This document shows, piece after piece, positions 25,082-32,883 of a stretch of 42,253 nucleotides of DNA. Source of the DNA: Tindallia sp. MSAO_Bac2 (GTDB taxonomy: Bacteria > Bacillota > Clostridia > Peptostreptococcales > Tindalliaceae); contig QYZZ01000044.1 in the NCBI GenBank assembly GCA_003838145.1, positions 1 through 42,253 of the forward strand. The letters are read 5' to 3'. How positions within the stretch are numbered: the first letter of the stretch is position 1; every line of letters begins with the position of its first letter. The notes under the pieces are model-generated. The model made no database searches. It was not told the DNA's origin and was given only the letters and a program-made list of their open reading frames with translations. The translations under genes and the position numbers were made by a program.

Positions 25082-25107
25082 GAACTTGTAAAAAGTAACA
25101 ACAAAAA

Positions 25108-25193
25108 AACGGGGAGCTGGATAAGTCTGGCTGAGAGGGAATGTTTCATTCCGACCCGACACCTGATCTGGATAATGCCAGCGGAGGGATCAT
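25108..25193 (+). ncRNA. TPP riboswitch (THI element)
   Basis: Conserved elements are in order: GGGGAGC, a P3 stem (GCTGGA/TCTGGC with two wobbles), CTGAGA, an extra P3a hairpin (GGAATG/CATTCC), ACCCG, then ACCTGATCTGGATAATGCCAGCG and AGGGA. This is the thiamine-pyrophosphate aptamer. A terminator follows at 25209-25240, so high TPP should stop transcription before the thiY-like gene. Confidence 0.96.
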
Positions 25194-25208
25194 TTAGTAA
25201 TTGATATG

Positions 25209-25240
25209 GTCTGCAATCCTAAAGGTGGCAGGCTTTTTTT
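25209..25240 (+). terminator. Expression-platform terminator of the TPP riboswitch
   Basis: GTCTGC (25209-25214) pairs with GCAGGC (25228-25233, one wobble), inner CC/GG pairs, then seven T. Distance from the aptamer (16 bases) suits transcriptional attenuation. Confidence 0.8.
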
Positions 25241-25289
25241 GTACCGCTGAAAGATCAGGCCTCAAAATTAGAATAGGAGGAGAGGTCAG

Positions 25290-26315
25290 ATGAGAAAGAG
25301 AAAAGAACGATCAAAAGTAATTGGAATGGTAATTGTAGCAGCTTTATTCCTTACCGGATGCGGGAATGGCGGAACTGAACCTGCAACAGGTCAGGAGGTT
25401 GGGGAACTGGAAAAAGTTACAGTGGTATTGGACTGGGTTCCAAACACCAATCACACAGGCTTATACACCGCTGTGGAAATGGGATATTTTGAGGAAGCAG
25501 GCATTGAAGCGGACATTATTCAGCCCAGTCACGGTGGCAGCGCTGACTTAATTGGTGCAGGTCAGGGAGAGTTTGGCATTAGCTATCAGGAAGAAGTAAC
25601 CTACGCACGGACTGCCGAAGATCCATTGCCTGTAAAGGCCATTGCGGCCATTATACAAAACAACACTTCGGGTTTTGCATCACCGGCAGAAAAAGGTATC
25701 GAAAGGCCCCGGGATTTTGAAGGAAAAGATTACGGCGGTTGGGGGTCGCCCGTCGAAGAATCAATGATTAAAGCGTTAATGGATAACGACGGTGGTGATT
25801 TCGATGAGGTTGGCTTTGTGAACATCGGAACTTCCGACTTCTTTGATGGGGTAGAAAACCATGTGGATTTCAGCTGGATTTATTATGGATGGGATGGTAT
25901 CGCTGCGGAACTGAGAGACTATGACATTAACTTCATTCTGTTACAGGACTATGAACCGGCTCTAAACTTTTACACTCCTGTTATCATTGCACATGAAGAA
26001 CTGCTTGATCAGGACCCGGAGTTGGCCAGAGGATTTTTGGCAGCGGTAACAAAAGGATATGAATATGCTATTAATCATCCGGAAGAAGCAGCTCAGCATC
26101 TACTGGCTCATGTACCGGAAATGGATGAAGAAATGGTGATAGCAAGTCAGCAGTATTTAGCTAATGTATACCAGGCTGATGCAGACAGATGGGGCGAAAT
26201 GAAACTAGAGGTATGGGAAACCTATGCATTATGGATGTATGATCAGGAGTTGCTTAGTCAGGCATTGGATGCGGAAAAAGCCTTTACAAACGAATTTTTG
26301 CCAGGAGGAGAGTGA
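25290..26315 (+). CDS. thiY: ThiY-like thiamine-precursor (pyrimidine) binding lipoprotein
   Basis: A 341-residue ABC substrate-binding lipoprotein of the NMT1/THI5-like fold. Signal peptide with lipobox LTGC (Cys about 27), then VTVVLDWVPNTNHTGLYTA and the EFGISYQEEV and GWGSPVEES segments typical of ThiY proteins, which bind formylaminopyrimidine or HMP for import. Position after a TPP riboswitch supports thiamine-precursor salvage. AGGAGGAGAGG precedes the ATG. The genes that normally follow (ThiX permease, ThiZ ATPase) are not here; a methyltransferase starts 4 bases later. Confidence 0.9.
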   Translation: MRKRKERSKVIGMVIVAALFLTGCGNGGTEPATGQEVGELEKVTVVLDWVPNTNHTGLYTAVEMGYFEEAGIEADIIQPSHGGSADLIGAGQGEFGISYQEEVTYARTAEDPLPVKAIAAIIQNNTSGFASPAEKGIERPRDFEGKDYGGWGSPVEESMIKALMDNDGGDFDEVGFVNIGTSDFFDGVENHVDFSWIYYGWDGIAAELRDYDINFILLQDYEPALNFYTPVIIAHEELLDQDPELARGFLAAVTKGYEYAINHPEEAAQHLLAHVPEMDEEMVIASQQYLANVYQADADRWGEMKLEVWETYALWMYDQELLSQALDAEKAFTNEFLPGGE

Positions 26316-26319
26316 AAAT

Positions 26320-27000
26320 ATGGCTATTTTTGATGGTGAAGCACAACAGTATGATGAGTGGTATAAAAGCGTTTCAGGTGCTTTCGTCGATCTGGTAGAG
26401 TCCAGGCTGGCTCTGCGCATGCTACCGGTAGAACCAGGAATGAAGGCATTGGATGCAGGTTGTGGCACCGGAAACTTTAGTTATAAGCTTGCGGAAAAAG
26501 GGGCTGAAGTGACAGCTGTTGATATCTCTGAAGACATGCTGAAAAAAGCAAAAGAAAAATTTCCTTCTCATACAAATTCTATAGTATTTAAGCAAGCAGA
26601 TTTATATCAATTACCGTTTTCTGAAGGAAGTTTCGATGCTGTTGCCTCCATGGCAGTTTTTGAGTTTTTTCATGATGGTCAGCAAGTATTTAACGAGCTA
26701 TATCGGGTTCTTAAACCCGGCGGTTACTTATTGATTGGTACGATCAATAAGGACAGTTCCTGGGGAGAACTTTATCAGAGCGAAGACTTTCAGAAAAGCA
26801 CGGTATTTAAACATGCCAGTTTTAAAACAATGGAAGATTTACAAAAGTATTGTCCTGAAACTTTTGTTAAAGGAAAAGAATGTCTTTTTGTACCACCAAC
26901 GGCTGACGATTCAAACTTTACGCTACAACAAGAAGAAATATTGGCCGAAACAGAAAAAGGAGGATTTATATGCGCGTTGTGGCAAAAGACAGATTCATAA
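26320..27000 (+). CDS. SAM-dependent class I methyltransferase in the thiamine operon
   Basis: A 226-residue enzyme with SAM motif I LDAGCGTGNFSYKLAEKG (about 43), motif II VTAVDISEDML, motif III FKQADLYQLPFSEGSFDAV and the post-motif ELYRVLKPGGYLLIG: a Methyltransf_11/UbiE-like fold. The start at 26320 has AGGAGGAG 7-8 bases upstream; the frame runs further back into thiY without a ribosome site. It sits between the ThiY-like lipoprotein and a YkoF-like protein, so it is under the TPP riboswitch, but no methylation step is known in thiamine salvage. Substrate unknown. Confidence 0.85.
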   Translation: MAIFDGEAQQYDEWYKSVSGAFVDLVESRLALRMLPVEPGMKALDAGCGTGNFSYKLAEKGAEVTAVDISEDMLKKAKEKFPSHTNSIVFKQADLYQLPFSEGSFDAVASMAVFEFFHDGQQVFNELYRVLKPGGYLLIGTINKDSSWGELYQSEDFQKSTVFKHASFKTMEDLQKYCPETFVKGKECLFVPPTADDSNFTLQQEEILAETEKGGFICALWQKTDS

Positions 27001-27242
27001 GCTGTCAGATCCAATACGTTCCTTTGAAAACCCTTGAGACAGATAATGATGTGCAACAAGTCCTGGAGATTATCAGTAATAGCGGACTGGAATATCAGGT
27101 TGGATCGATGACAACGCAGATACGTGGAAAGGCTGAAGAGGTTTTTGGTTTATTGCAGTTAATTGAAAAGAAAATGACGGAAAATAACAGGCGTTTCACC
27201 ATGAATACGATTATTTCGAATGATTGTGGTTGTCATCAGTAA
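26970..27242 (+). CDS. YkoF/MTH1187-like thiamine-binding protein
   Basis: A 90-residue protein that looks like one ferredoxin-like half of the YkoF/DUF77 family: FISCQIQYVPL, then VLEIISNSGLEYQVGSMTTQIRG, which is the conserved ligand loop, and a final strand MNTIISN. Family members bind thiamine or its pyrimidine part. Overlaps the methyltransferase by 31 bases with AAAGGAGG upstream, so it is translationally coupled. It ends C-G-C-H, with two Cys that could bind metal. A strong terminator closes the operon. Confidence 0.8.
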   Translation: MRVVAKDRFISCQIQYVPLKTLETDNDVQQVLEIISNSGLEYQVGSMTTQIRGKAEEVFGLLQLIEKKMTENNRRFTMNTIISNDCGCHQ

Positions 27243-27283
27243 CAAAGTCATCCGGGCATTGGGTCCCGGATGACTTTGTTTTT
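27241..27283 (+). terminator. Terminator of the thiamine operon
   Basis: A 16-bp perfect stem (27241-27256 with 27265-27280) starting inside the stop codon, 8-base loop, followed by a T-rich tail. Confidence 0.92.
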
Positions 27284-27353
27284 GGAGAAAATATGTTAGA
27301 ATATCTATAAGCATAATAAAGAACATAGATGGGCTTCGGGAAAGGAACTATAT

Positions 27354-28181
27354 ATGGACTTTAACAAAAAACAATTTAACTGGTACTGGAATCAGCAAGT
27401 GGAATATGGAGCCTTTTTAGGTTGGGATAAAAAACTGAATATTACTCATGGCTTTAGCACCAGGCATGGCGGTGTTAGTGAGGGGTGCTATAAAAGTATG
27501 AACCTGGGCTTTGCTTCAGGAGACAAAGAAGAACTGATTATTGAGAACTTTAAGCGATTTAGTCAGGCTTTGAAAATCGACTGGAAAAATCTGGTTCTTT
27601 CGGATCAGATACATGAAACTGAAATTAGGGTAGTGTCCGAACAGGATATAGGAAGTGGAATAATAAGGCTCAAAAAGTACAAGGGGATTGATGGCTTGAT
27701 AACAAACGTCCCAGGGATTCCTCTGGCAACTTTTCATGCAGACTGTACTTCATTGTTTTATATCGACGCTGTAAAAAGGGTTGCAGGTGTGGCTCATGCC
27801 GGCTGGCGTGGAGCATTTGCTGGTATGGCGGGGAAAATGGCTCATCGCATGAAAACAGTTTACGGAAGCAAGGCCGAAAATATTCAGGTTGGCATTGGCC
27901 CAGGCATAGGAAAATGTTGTTTTTTGATACGGGAAGATGTATACAATCAGATTAAGGTATTTCCACAGTATGTGACCAGACTGTCCAGGGTGAATGATGA
28001 GCAGTGGAGATTGTCCCTGGAATCAGTGCACGAAAACTTTCTAAAGCTTGAAGGGATACCAACGGGAAACATTTTTAAATCAGGAATCTGTACCTGCTGT
28101 GAGAAAGAAAGGCTCTTTTCTCATCGGAGAATGGGTGAGGAGAGAGGGAATCACGCAGCGGTAATTCAATTAAACAGTTAA
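27354..28181 (+). CDS. pgeF: Peptidoglycan editing factor PgeF / YfiH-LACC1 family
   Basis: A 275-residue protein of the YfiH family. Motifs are HGFSTRHGGVSEG, TFHADCTSLFYID, VAHAGWRGAFAGM and GIGPGIGKCCF: the zinc-binding His-Cys-His set of this fold. Members act as purine nucleoside phosphorylases or adenosine deaminases, or clear wrongly added serine from peptidoglycan precursors. The ATG is 7 bases after GGGAAAGGAAC. It probably heads a two-gene unit with the prolyl-tRNA editing gene. Confidence 0.9.
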   Translation: MDFNKKQFNWYWNQQVEYGAFLGWDKKLNITHGFSTRHGGVSEGCYKSMNLGFASGDKEELIIENFKRFSQALKIDWKNLVLSDQIHETEIRVVSEQDIGSGIIRLKKYKGIDGLITNVPGIPLATFHADCTSLFYIDAVKRVAGVAHAGWRGAFAGMAGKMAHRMKTVYGSKAENIQVGIGPGIGKCCFLIREDVYNQIKVFPQYVTRLSRVNDEQWRLSLESVHENFLKLEGIPTGNIFKSGICTCCEKERLFSHRRMGEERGNHAAVIQLNS

Positions 28182-28210
28182 CAGAAAAAATGGAAAGGAT
28201 GACTAATCGG

Positions 28211-28711
28211 ATGCCTAAAAACAATCCAGAAGTAAACAAGGTTCTGAAAGTGTTGGAAGATCTTAACATTCAGTACACTTTTCACGAGCATCCTCCTGCC
28301 TATACCGTTGAAGATGCAAAAAAGTACGCAGAAGGAATTGAAGGACTTCATTGCAAAAATCTATTTTTACGCAATTACAAAGGCAACAGACACTTTTTGA
28401 TGATTACAGAAAATGAGAAACCACTACGCATAAAGGAAGTTGGCAAAAGGCTGGGTTTTGGAAACCTTAGTTTTGCGTCGCCGGAAAGGCTCGAAAAACA
28501 TTTGGGACTGGAGCCGGGATCTGTCAGCCCCTTTGGTTTAATTAACGATGTGAATAACGAAACGCATGTATTGTTGGACAAGGTGACAGAAGAGCACGAA
28601 TATATAACCTTTCACCCGAATGATAACCGTGCGACCCTGTCGATTAAGCATCATGATCTCATAAAGTTTCTTCAATGGAGTGGTAATAAGTATATGATTG
28701 TAAATCTTTGA
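28211..28711 (+). CDS. Prolyl-tRNA deacylase-like (YbaK/ProX) protein
   Basis: A 166-residue stand-alone editing domain, similar to the clostridial PrdX and ProXp-ala proteins, which hydrolyse alanine wrongly attached to tRNA-Pro. Seen: NIQYTFHEHPPAYTVEDA at the start, the catalytic-Lys CKNLFLRNYKGNRHFL, and the GLEPGSVSPFGLIND signature with the conserved GxxSP. Start choice: 28190, 28199 and 28211 are all in-frame ATGs; GGAAAGG at 28192-28198 fits only 28211. It follows pgeF by about 30 bases. Confidence 0.87.
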   Translation: MPKNNPEVNKVLKVLEDLNIQYTFHEHPPAYTVEDAKKYAEGIEGLHCKNLFLRNYKGNRHFLMITENEKPLRIKEVGKRLGFGNLSFASPERLEKHLGLEPGSVSPFGLINDVNNETHVLLDKVTEEHEYITFHPNDNRATLSIKHHDLIKFLQWSGNKYMIVNL

Positions 28712-28821
28712 TTCTCCCTAACGGGAGCGAAATCACATATTTCATTTTATTGCAGATGGAATTATTACGATGATTGACACCGGATAAATAAGAATACTAT
28801 TTCAGAGACGGAGAGATTCCT

Positions 28822-29670
28822 ATGAAAAAAAAATCTATCCAGGAAGTTATCGATCGCGTTGAAGACATCCCGGCATTTCCCATGACTGTCAGCAGAATTA
28901 TTCAGCTGACGGAAGATCCGGAATCAACTGTTCAGGATATAGAGAAAGAAATTACAAAAGATCAAAGCTTAACCGCCAGAGTGTTGCGGTTTGCCAATTC
29001 GACTCATTACGGTTATGCCAGAAAAATAAGCACTATTTCTCAGGCAACTGTTGTGCTGGGTTTTCAGGCGATTAAAAGTATTGCGCTTGCTGCGACTGTA
29101 AGTAAAATGATGGCACAGGAATTGCCTGGATATTCAATGGAAAAAAAGGCACTTTGGAATCAATCCCAGACCTGTGCCATTGCTGCCAGATTAATTGCGA
29201 AAAAAACCCGTTATCCCAAACCTGATGAAGCTTATGTAGCAGGTTTGTTAAGGGATGTAGGGAAAGTAGTGATGAATCACTATCTCAAAGAACAGATGGC
29301 TGCAGTACAAGATACAGTTAACAGGGAAAAAGTGTCTTTTATGGAAGCTGAAGAAAAAATAATTGGCTTTCACCACGGTCAGATTGGCTCAAAAATCGCA
29401 GAAAAATGGAATCTGCCGAAGGACTTGGTGGAGGCCATTGCGCATCACCATGAACCGGAAAAAGCATCAGCAAACAAAGAACTGGTTGCAATAACCCATT
29501 TAGCAGATGCCATGGTCATGATGCTGGGAATTCAGATGGGTGCTGATGGTTTGCAGTACTCATTTTCTACCAGGGCAATGGAAATGCTCAATTTAACAGA
29601 GATTCACATGCAGGAGCTGCTGTCCCAGCTAATTGATTTAATGAAGGATGAGGATGCATATAACAGTTAA
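28822..29670 (+). CDS. HDOD domain signalling protein
   Basis: A 282-residue protein with the HDOD fold (about 10-215): IPAFPMTVSRIIQLTEDPESTVQDI, LRFANSTHYGYARKISTISQATVVLG and the LLRDVGK position where a true HD hydrolase has LLHDIGK. The missing His shows loss of phosphohydrolase metal binding, as usual in HDOD proteins, which serve as signalling scaffolds. A second His pair (AIAHHHEPE) is kept. A TTGACA at 28774-28779 could start its promoter. It is a single-gene unit ending in a terminator. Confidence 0.88.
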   Translation: MKKKSIQEVIDRVEDIPAFPMTVSRIIQLTEDPESTVQDIEKEITKDQSLTARVLRFANSTHYGYARKISTISQATVVLGFQAIKSIALAATVSKMMAQELPGYSMEKKALWNQSQTCAIAARLIAKKTRYPKPDEAYVAGLLRDVGKVVMNHYLKEQMAAVQDTVNREKVSFMEAEEKIIGFHHGQIGSKIAEKWNLPKDLVEAIAHHHEPEKASANKELVAITHLADAMVMMLGIQMGADGLQYSFSTRAMEMLNLTEIHMQELLSQLIDLMKDEDAYNS

Positions 29671-29678
29671 ATATGGTT

Positions 29679-29734
29679 AAACAGACCCCAAATGGGTGTG
29701 GATTTTTTCGCACTCTTTTGGGGTCTGTTTTTTT
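29679..29734 (+). terminator. Terminator of the HDOD gene
   Basis: Arms 29679-29692 and 29717-29730 pair over 14 bases (AAACAGACCCCAAA), with a longer loop, followed by TTTT. Confidence 0.85.
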
Positions 29735-29773
29735 AACTTTTTACCTGAATAAGCTGTATTGCTTCCCATGCTG

Positions 29774-29801
29774 TTATCAAAGGATGATTATCGGGTATAC
29801 T
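29774..29801 (+). promoter_or_regulatory. Promoter of the LolA-like/sortase pair
   Basis: TTATCA (29774-29779), 16-base spacer, TATACT (29796-29801): 4 of 6 and 5 of 6 consensus positions. Confidence 0.5.
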
Positions 29802-29853
29802 AGTATCAGCATATTTGAAGCTGGTGAAATAAGATATGGAAAGAAGGGACAGC

Positions 29854-30522
29854 ATGTCAAAAAGAATGATGATTGTGATGACAATGCTAATAGGATTGCT
29901 TGCGGCATATATAAATTCTGAAGTTATCTCAGCTGAAAGCTGGCAGCAGGTACTGAGCAAAAGTGAAAACCTGGAGGGATACTATTATAAAACACCCTAT
30001 AAGTTTTCCGAAAGAAATATGGGGGTTATCGAAGTGTGGCATCAGGGTTACGCCAGCCGGCTTGAAATGACAAATTCATTGACAGGGGAAACCATGATTT
30101 TACTGACAAGGCAGACGGATGGGACTTTTTATCAGATCGACCCAGAGGCGAATGAAGCAATTGCATACACATACACAGATATAGAATTGCTGCCACAAGA
30201 CCTGGATGAAAGTCGGTATGCTGTTGCAGGAAGCAGATTTGATCAAAATTTTATTGATAGGGTATCGTCTGTGGAAGAGGTAGACTATCGCAATCAACCG
30301 GTATATTTGCTGGAAAACAAATCAACTCACGGTGGACAGGAAGAAATTTACAGGGTATGGATGTCTAAGGAGTTTGGTCTGCCATTAAAAGAAGAGATGC
30401 AAATGGCGGACGGGAGAATTCATCGGCGAATTTATACCGACATGAAGGAAGGACCATTTCCTCAGGAGTTATTTGTATTGCCTGAGGGATTGAATATTAT
30501 CAGGGAAATGCGCTTTAATTAG
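29854..30522 (+). CDS. LolA-like secreted protein (outer-membrane-lipoprotein-carrier fold)
   Basis: A 222-residue exported protein. Residues 1-27 form a signal peptide (KRMMIVMTMLIGLLAAYI), then a beta-rich domain resembling LolA/LppX/YdjJ-type proteins (VIEVWHQGYASRLEM, YRVWMSKEFGLPLKEEMQMADG), which in Gram-positives often bind lipids outside the cell or sense envelope damage. The ATG at 29854 has AAGAAGGG just upstream; an in-frame ATG at 29836 lacks one. It is 30 bases before the sortase gene, suggesting a shared job at the cell surface. Specific role unknown. Confidence 0.72.
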   Translation: MSKRMMIVMTMLIGLLAAYINSEVISAESWQQVLSKSENLEGYYYKTPYKFSERNMGVIEVWHQGYASRLEMTNSLTGETMILLTRQTDGTFYQIDPEANEAIAYTYTDIELLPQDLDESRYAVAGSRFDQNFIDRVSSVEEVDYRNQPVYLLENKSTHGGQEEIYRVWMSKEFGLPLKEEMQMADGRIHRRIYTDMKEGPFPQELFVLPEGLNIIREMRFN

Positions 30523-30552
30523 TGGAATTCAGCGGAAGAAGGCGAAAATGGA

Positions 30553-31197
30553 ATGAATAAAAGAGGATGGAAATATCAAAAAGCTGTGTTTCTTATTCTG
30601 CTGTTGTTAATAATAATAGCTGTATTTATATTTTATGAGTCAGAAAAAACACCGATGGATGAAGACGTCGAAGATTTAATAACTGAGCCAATCGGCGAAG
30701 AGCCAACAGAACCGGAGTTTGTTGAGCCGGAACCATATGTGTCTTTATTGGATGGTTTGGATAAGGAATCTCCTTTTTCATCAGGTGAAAGTATAGGCAG
30801 ACTAAAAATTCCAGTCATTAATCTTGATATGACCGTTATTGAAAATGCCAGTGCATCAAATCTTAACAGAACCCTCGCCCGAATGATCAGCAGTGACTTG
30901 CCTGATGGTAAAGGAAACTTTGTGATTTCAGGCCACAGGATGTATCAGTACAATAGCCATTTCAACCGACTGGATGAGGTGGAGATAGGTGACGAAATAG
31001 TATTTGAAGATGAGAGCTACAGATATTATTATGAAGTGGAGTCAATAACTTTTGTGGAACCATCAGAAATATGGATTATGCTGGGTAATAACAGAGAGTC
31101 CATGCTGACACTGTTTACATGCACACCTATTGCACGAGCCACCCATCGCCTGGTAGTATTCTCTTCTCTAAAGGAAATGATTTCGCTGGAATCTTGA
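30553..31197 (+). CDS. Sortase (class D/E-like)
   Basis: A 214-residue cysteine transpeptidase that attaches secreted proteins to peptidoglycan. It has an N-terminal membrane helix (12-28), an acidic Glu/Pro linker (30-62) and the sortase barrel. Catalytic His128 is in ISGHRM, Cys190 in TLFTCTPI and Arg199 in HRLVV. This gives the usual His-Cys-Arg triad. No LPxTG-type substrate is encoded in the window, so its target is elsewhere. The gene follows the LolA-like gene directly. Confidence 0.9.
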   Translation: MNKRGWKYQKAVFLILLLLIIIAVFIFYESEKTPMDEDVEDLITEPIGEEPTEPEFVEPEPYVSLLDGLDKESPFSSGESIGRLKIPVINLDMTVIENASASNLNRTLARMISSDLPDGKGNFVISGHRMYQYNSHFNRLDEVEIGDEIVFEDESYRYYYEVESITFVEPSEIWIMLGNNRESMLTLFTCTPIARATHRLVVFSSLKEMISLES

Positions 31198-31260
31198 AGT
31201 TTTCAATTATCCATAAATTAAGATTGTTAGATATTCAGAAACATTAAAGGAGCGATGGAC

Positions 31261-32808
31261 TTGGAACAAATCGACTTAAAGCAAATGGAAAAAAATCTTA
31301 TCGTAAGAAATGTTCGAAAAGAAGATATAGATGCAATTGTTGAGTTGTCACATGTTTGCTTTCCCAAAATGGACCCATGGGAACATGGGCATATAGAGAG
31401 TCAACTGGCAGTTTTTCCCGAGGGACAGCATTGTGTTGAATACGATGGTGAAATTATTGGGGCATCTTCCAGTCTGATTATCGACTTCCAACAATACGAA
31501 GATACTCACAACTTTGACGAAATATGTGATTATGGCTATATAACTAATCATGATCCGGATGGACTCCAACTATACGGAATTGCCATGATGGTTCACCCTG
31601 ACTTTCGACGGTTAAAAATCGGAACCCGTTTGTATGAGGCACGCAAAGAACTGGTTGAAGACCTTAACCTCAAAAGCATGATTATTGGAGGACGAATCCC
31701 GTATTACCATAAGTATGCTGATGAAATGAAACCAAGAGAGTATGTGAAACAAGTTGTTAACCGGGAAATATATGATCCGGTTTTAACATTTCATATTATG
31801 AACGGCTTTGTGGTAAAGCGGATCATTGCAGAGTACCTGGATGATGATCAGGCATCATTGCATTATGCGGTATTACTGGAATGGAGCAATGTGGATTATT
31901 TGCCGCAATCCAAAAGACACTTTATCCGTGCTTTTCCGGTACGGATATGTGCGGTGCAATATAGCCTGAAACGAATTGACTCCTTTGAGGAATTTGCCCG
32001 CCAATGTGAGTATTTCGTCGAAACCAGTGCTATCTACGAGAGTGATTTTGTGGTTTTTCCCGAGTCCTTTACTGTACAGCTTTTGTCTTTCCTGAACGAA
32101 CGCATTCCCAGTAAGCAGGTGCGTCGACTAACTGAATATACAGAGCGATATATTATGCTTTTTTCTGAACTGGCGGTTCGCAACAATGTAAATATTGTTG
32201 GGGGTTCCCATTTTGTGGAAGAAGATGGTGCGATATATAACGTTTCTTACCTGTTTCATCGGAATGGAAAAATTGATAAACAATATAAAATTCATATCAC
32301 CCCGGAGGAAAAAAAATGGTGGGGTCTTCAGCCCGGGAGTAAAGTTAATGTTTTTGATACAGATCGAGGAAGGGTGGCAATACTAATTTGTTATGACATT
32401 CAATTTCCTGAACTGGCCCGTATAGTGATGGAAAAAGGTGCTAATATCATCTTTGTGCCGTTCTGTACCGACGACCGTCAGGGATACTTGAGGGTTCGTT
32501 ACTGTTCTCAGGCAAGAGCAGTAGAAAATCAAATGTATACTGTGATTGCCGGAACTGTTGGAAATCTGACTCATGTAGAAAAAGCAGATATGCAGTATGC
32601 TCAATCAGGCATTTTTGCGCCCTCCGATTTTTCCTTTGCCAGAGACGGGATCGTAGGAGAATGTACACCAAATATTGAGACTATTGTTGTTGGCGATGTG
32701 GATCTGGAAATATTAAGACGTAACCGAAAAACAGGAACGGTTACTCAGTTAAAAGACAGACGGAAAGATGTATACCACCCCTATCCTGCCAGAGAGAGCG
32801 TTGAATAA
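31261..32808 (+). CDS. GNAT acetyltransferase-nitrilase fusion (YhcX-like)
   Basis: A fusion of about 515 residues. The N-terminal half (about 10-190) is a GNAT acyltransferase (LYGIAMMVHPDFRRLKIGTRLYEAR is the acetyl-CoA loop). The C-terminal half (about 220-490) is a carbon-nitrogen hydrolase with Glu in VFPESFTV, Lys in YKIHITPEE and Cys in ILICYDIQFPE. Bacillus YhcX has the same build. It may acetylate a small amine and hydrolyse an amide, but the substrate is unknown. The start is probably TTG at 31261 (8 bases from GGAG); the ATG at 31255 is only 2 bases from it. Confidence 0.88.
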   Translation: MEQIDLKQMEKNLIVRNVRKEDIDAIVELSHVCFPKMDPWEHGHIESQLAVFPEGQHCVEYDGEIIGASSSLIIDFQQYEDTHNFDEICDYGYITNHDPDGLQLYGIAMMVHPDFRRLKIGTRLYEARKELVEDLNLKSMIIGGRIPYYHKYADEMKPREYVKQVVNREIYDPVLTFHIMNGFVVKRIIAEYLDDDQASLHYAVLLEWSNVDYLPQSKRHFIRAFPVRICAVQYSLKRIDSFEEFARQCEYFVETSAIYESDFVVFPESFTVQLLSFLNERIPSKQVRRLTEYTERYIMLFSELAVRNNVNIVGGSHFVEEDGAIYNVSYLFHRNGKIDKQYKIHITPEEKKWWGLQPGSKVNVFDTDRGRVAILICYDIQFPELARIVMEKGANIIFVPFCTDDRQGYLRVRYCSQARAVENQMYTVIAGTVGNLTHVEKADMQYAQSGIFAPSDFSFARDGIVGECTPNIETIVVGDVDLEILRRNRKTGTVTQLKDRRKDVYHPYPARESVE

Positions 32809-32883
32809 TCTAATGGATATGGTAAAATATGCTATATCGTAAGTAGAGCAGATCAACTGACAAAAAACAGAAGGGAACTGGTT

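Noticed and set aside
29854-31197. LPxTG sorting substrate for the sortase
   Set aside because: No protein in the window has a C-terminal LPxTG-like motif followed by a membrane helix and basic tail.
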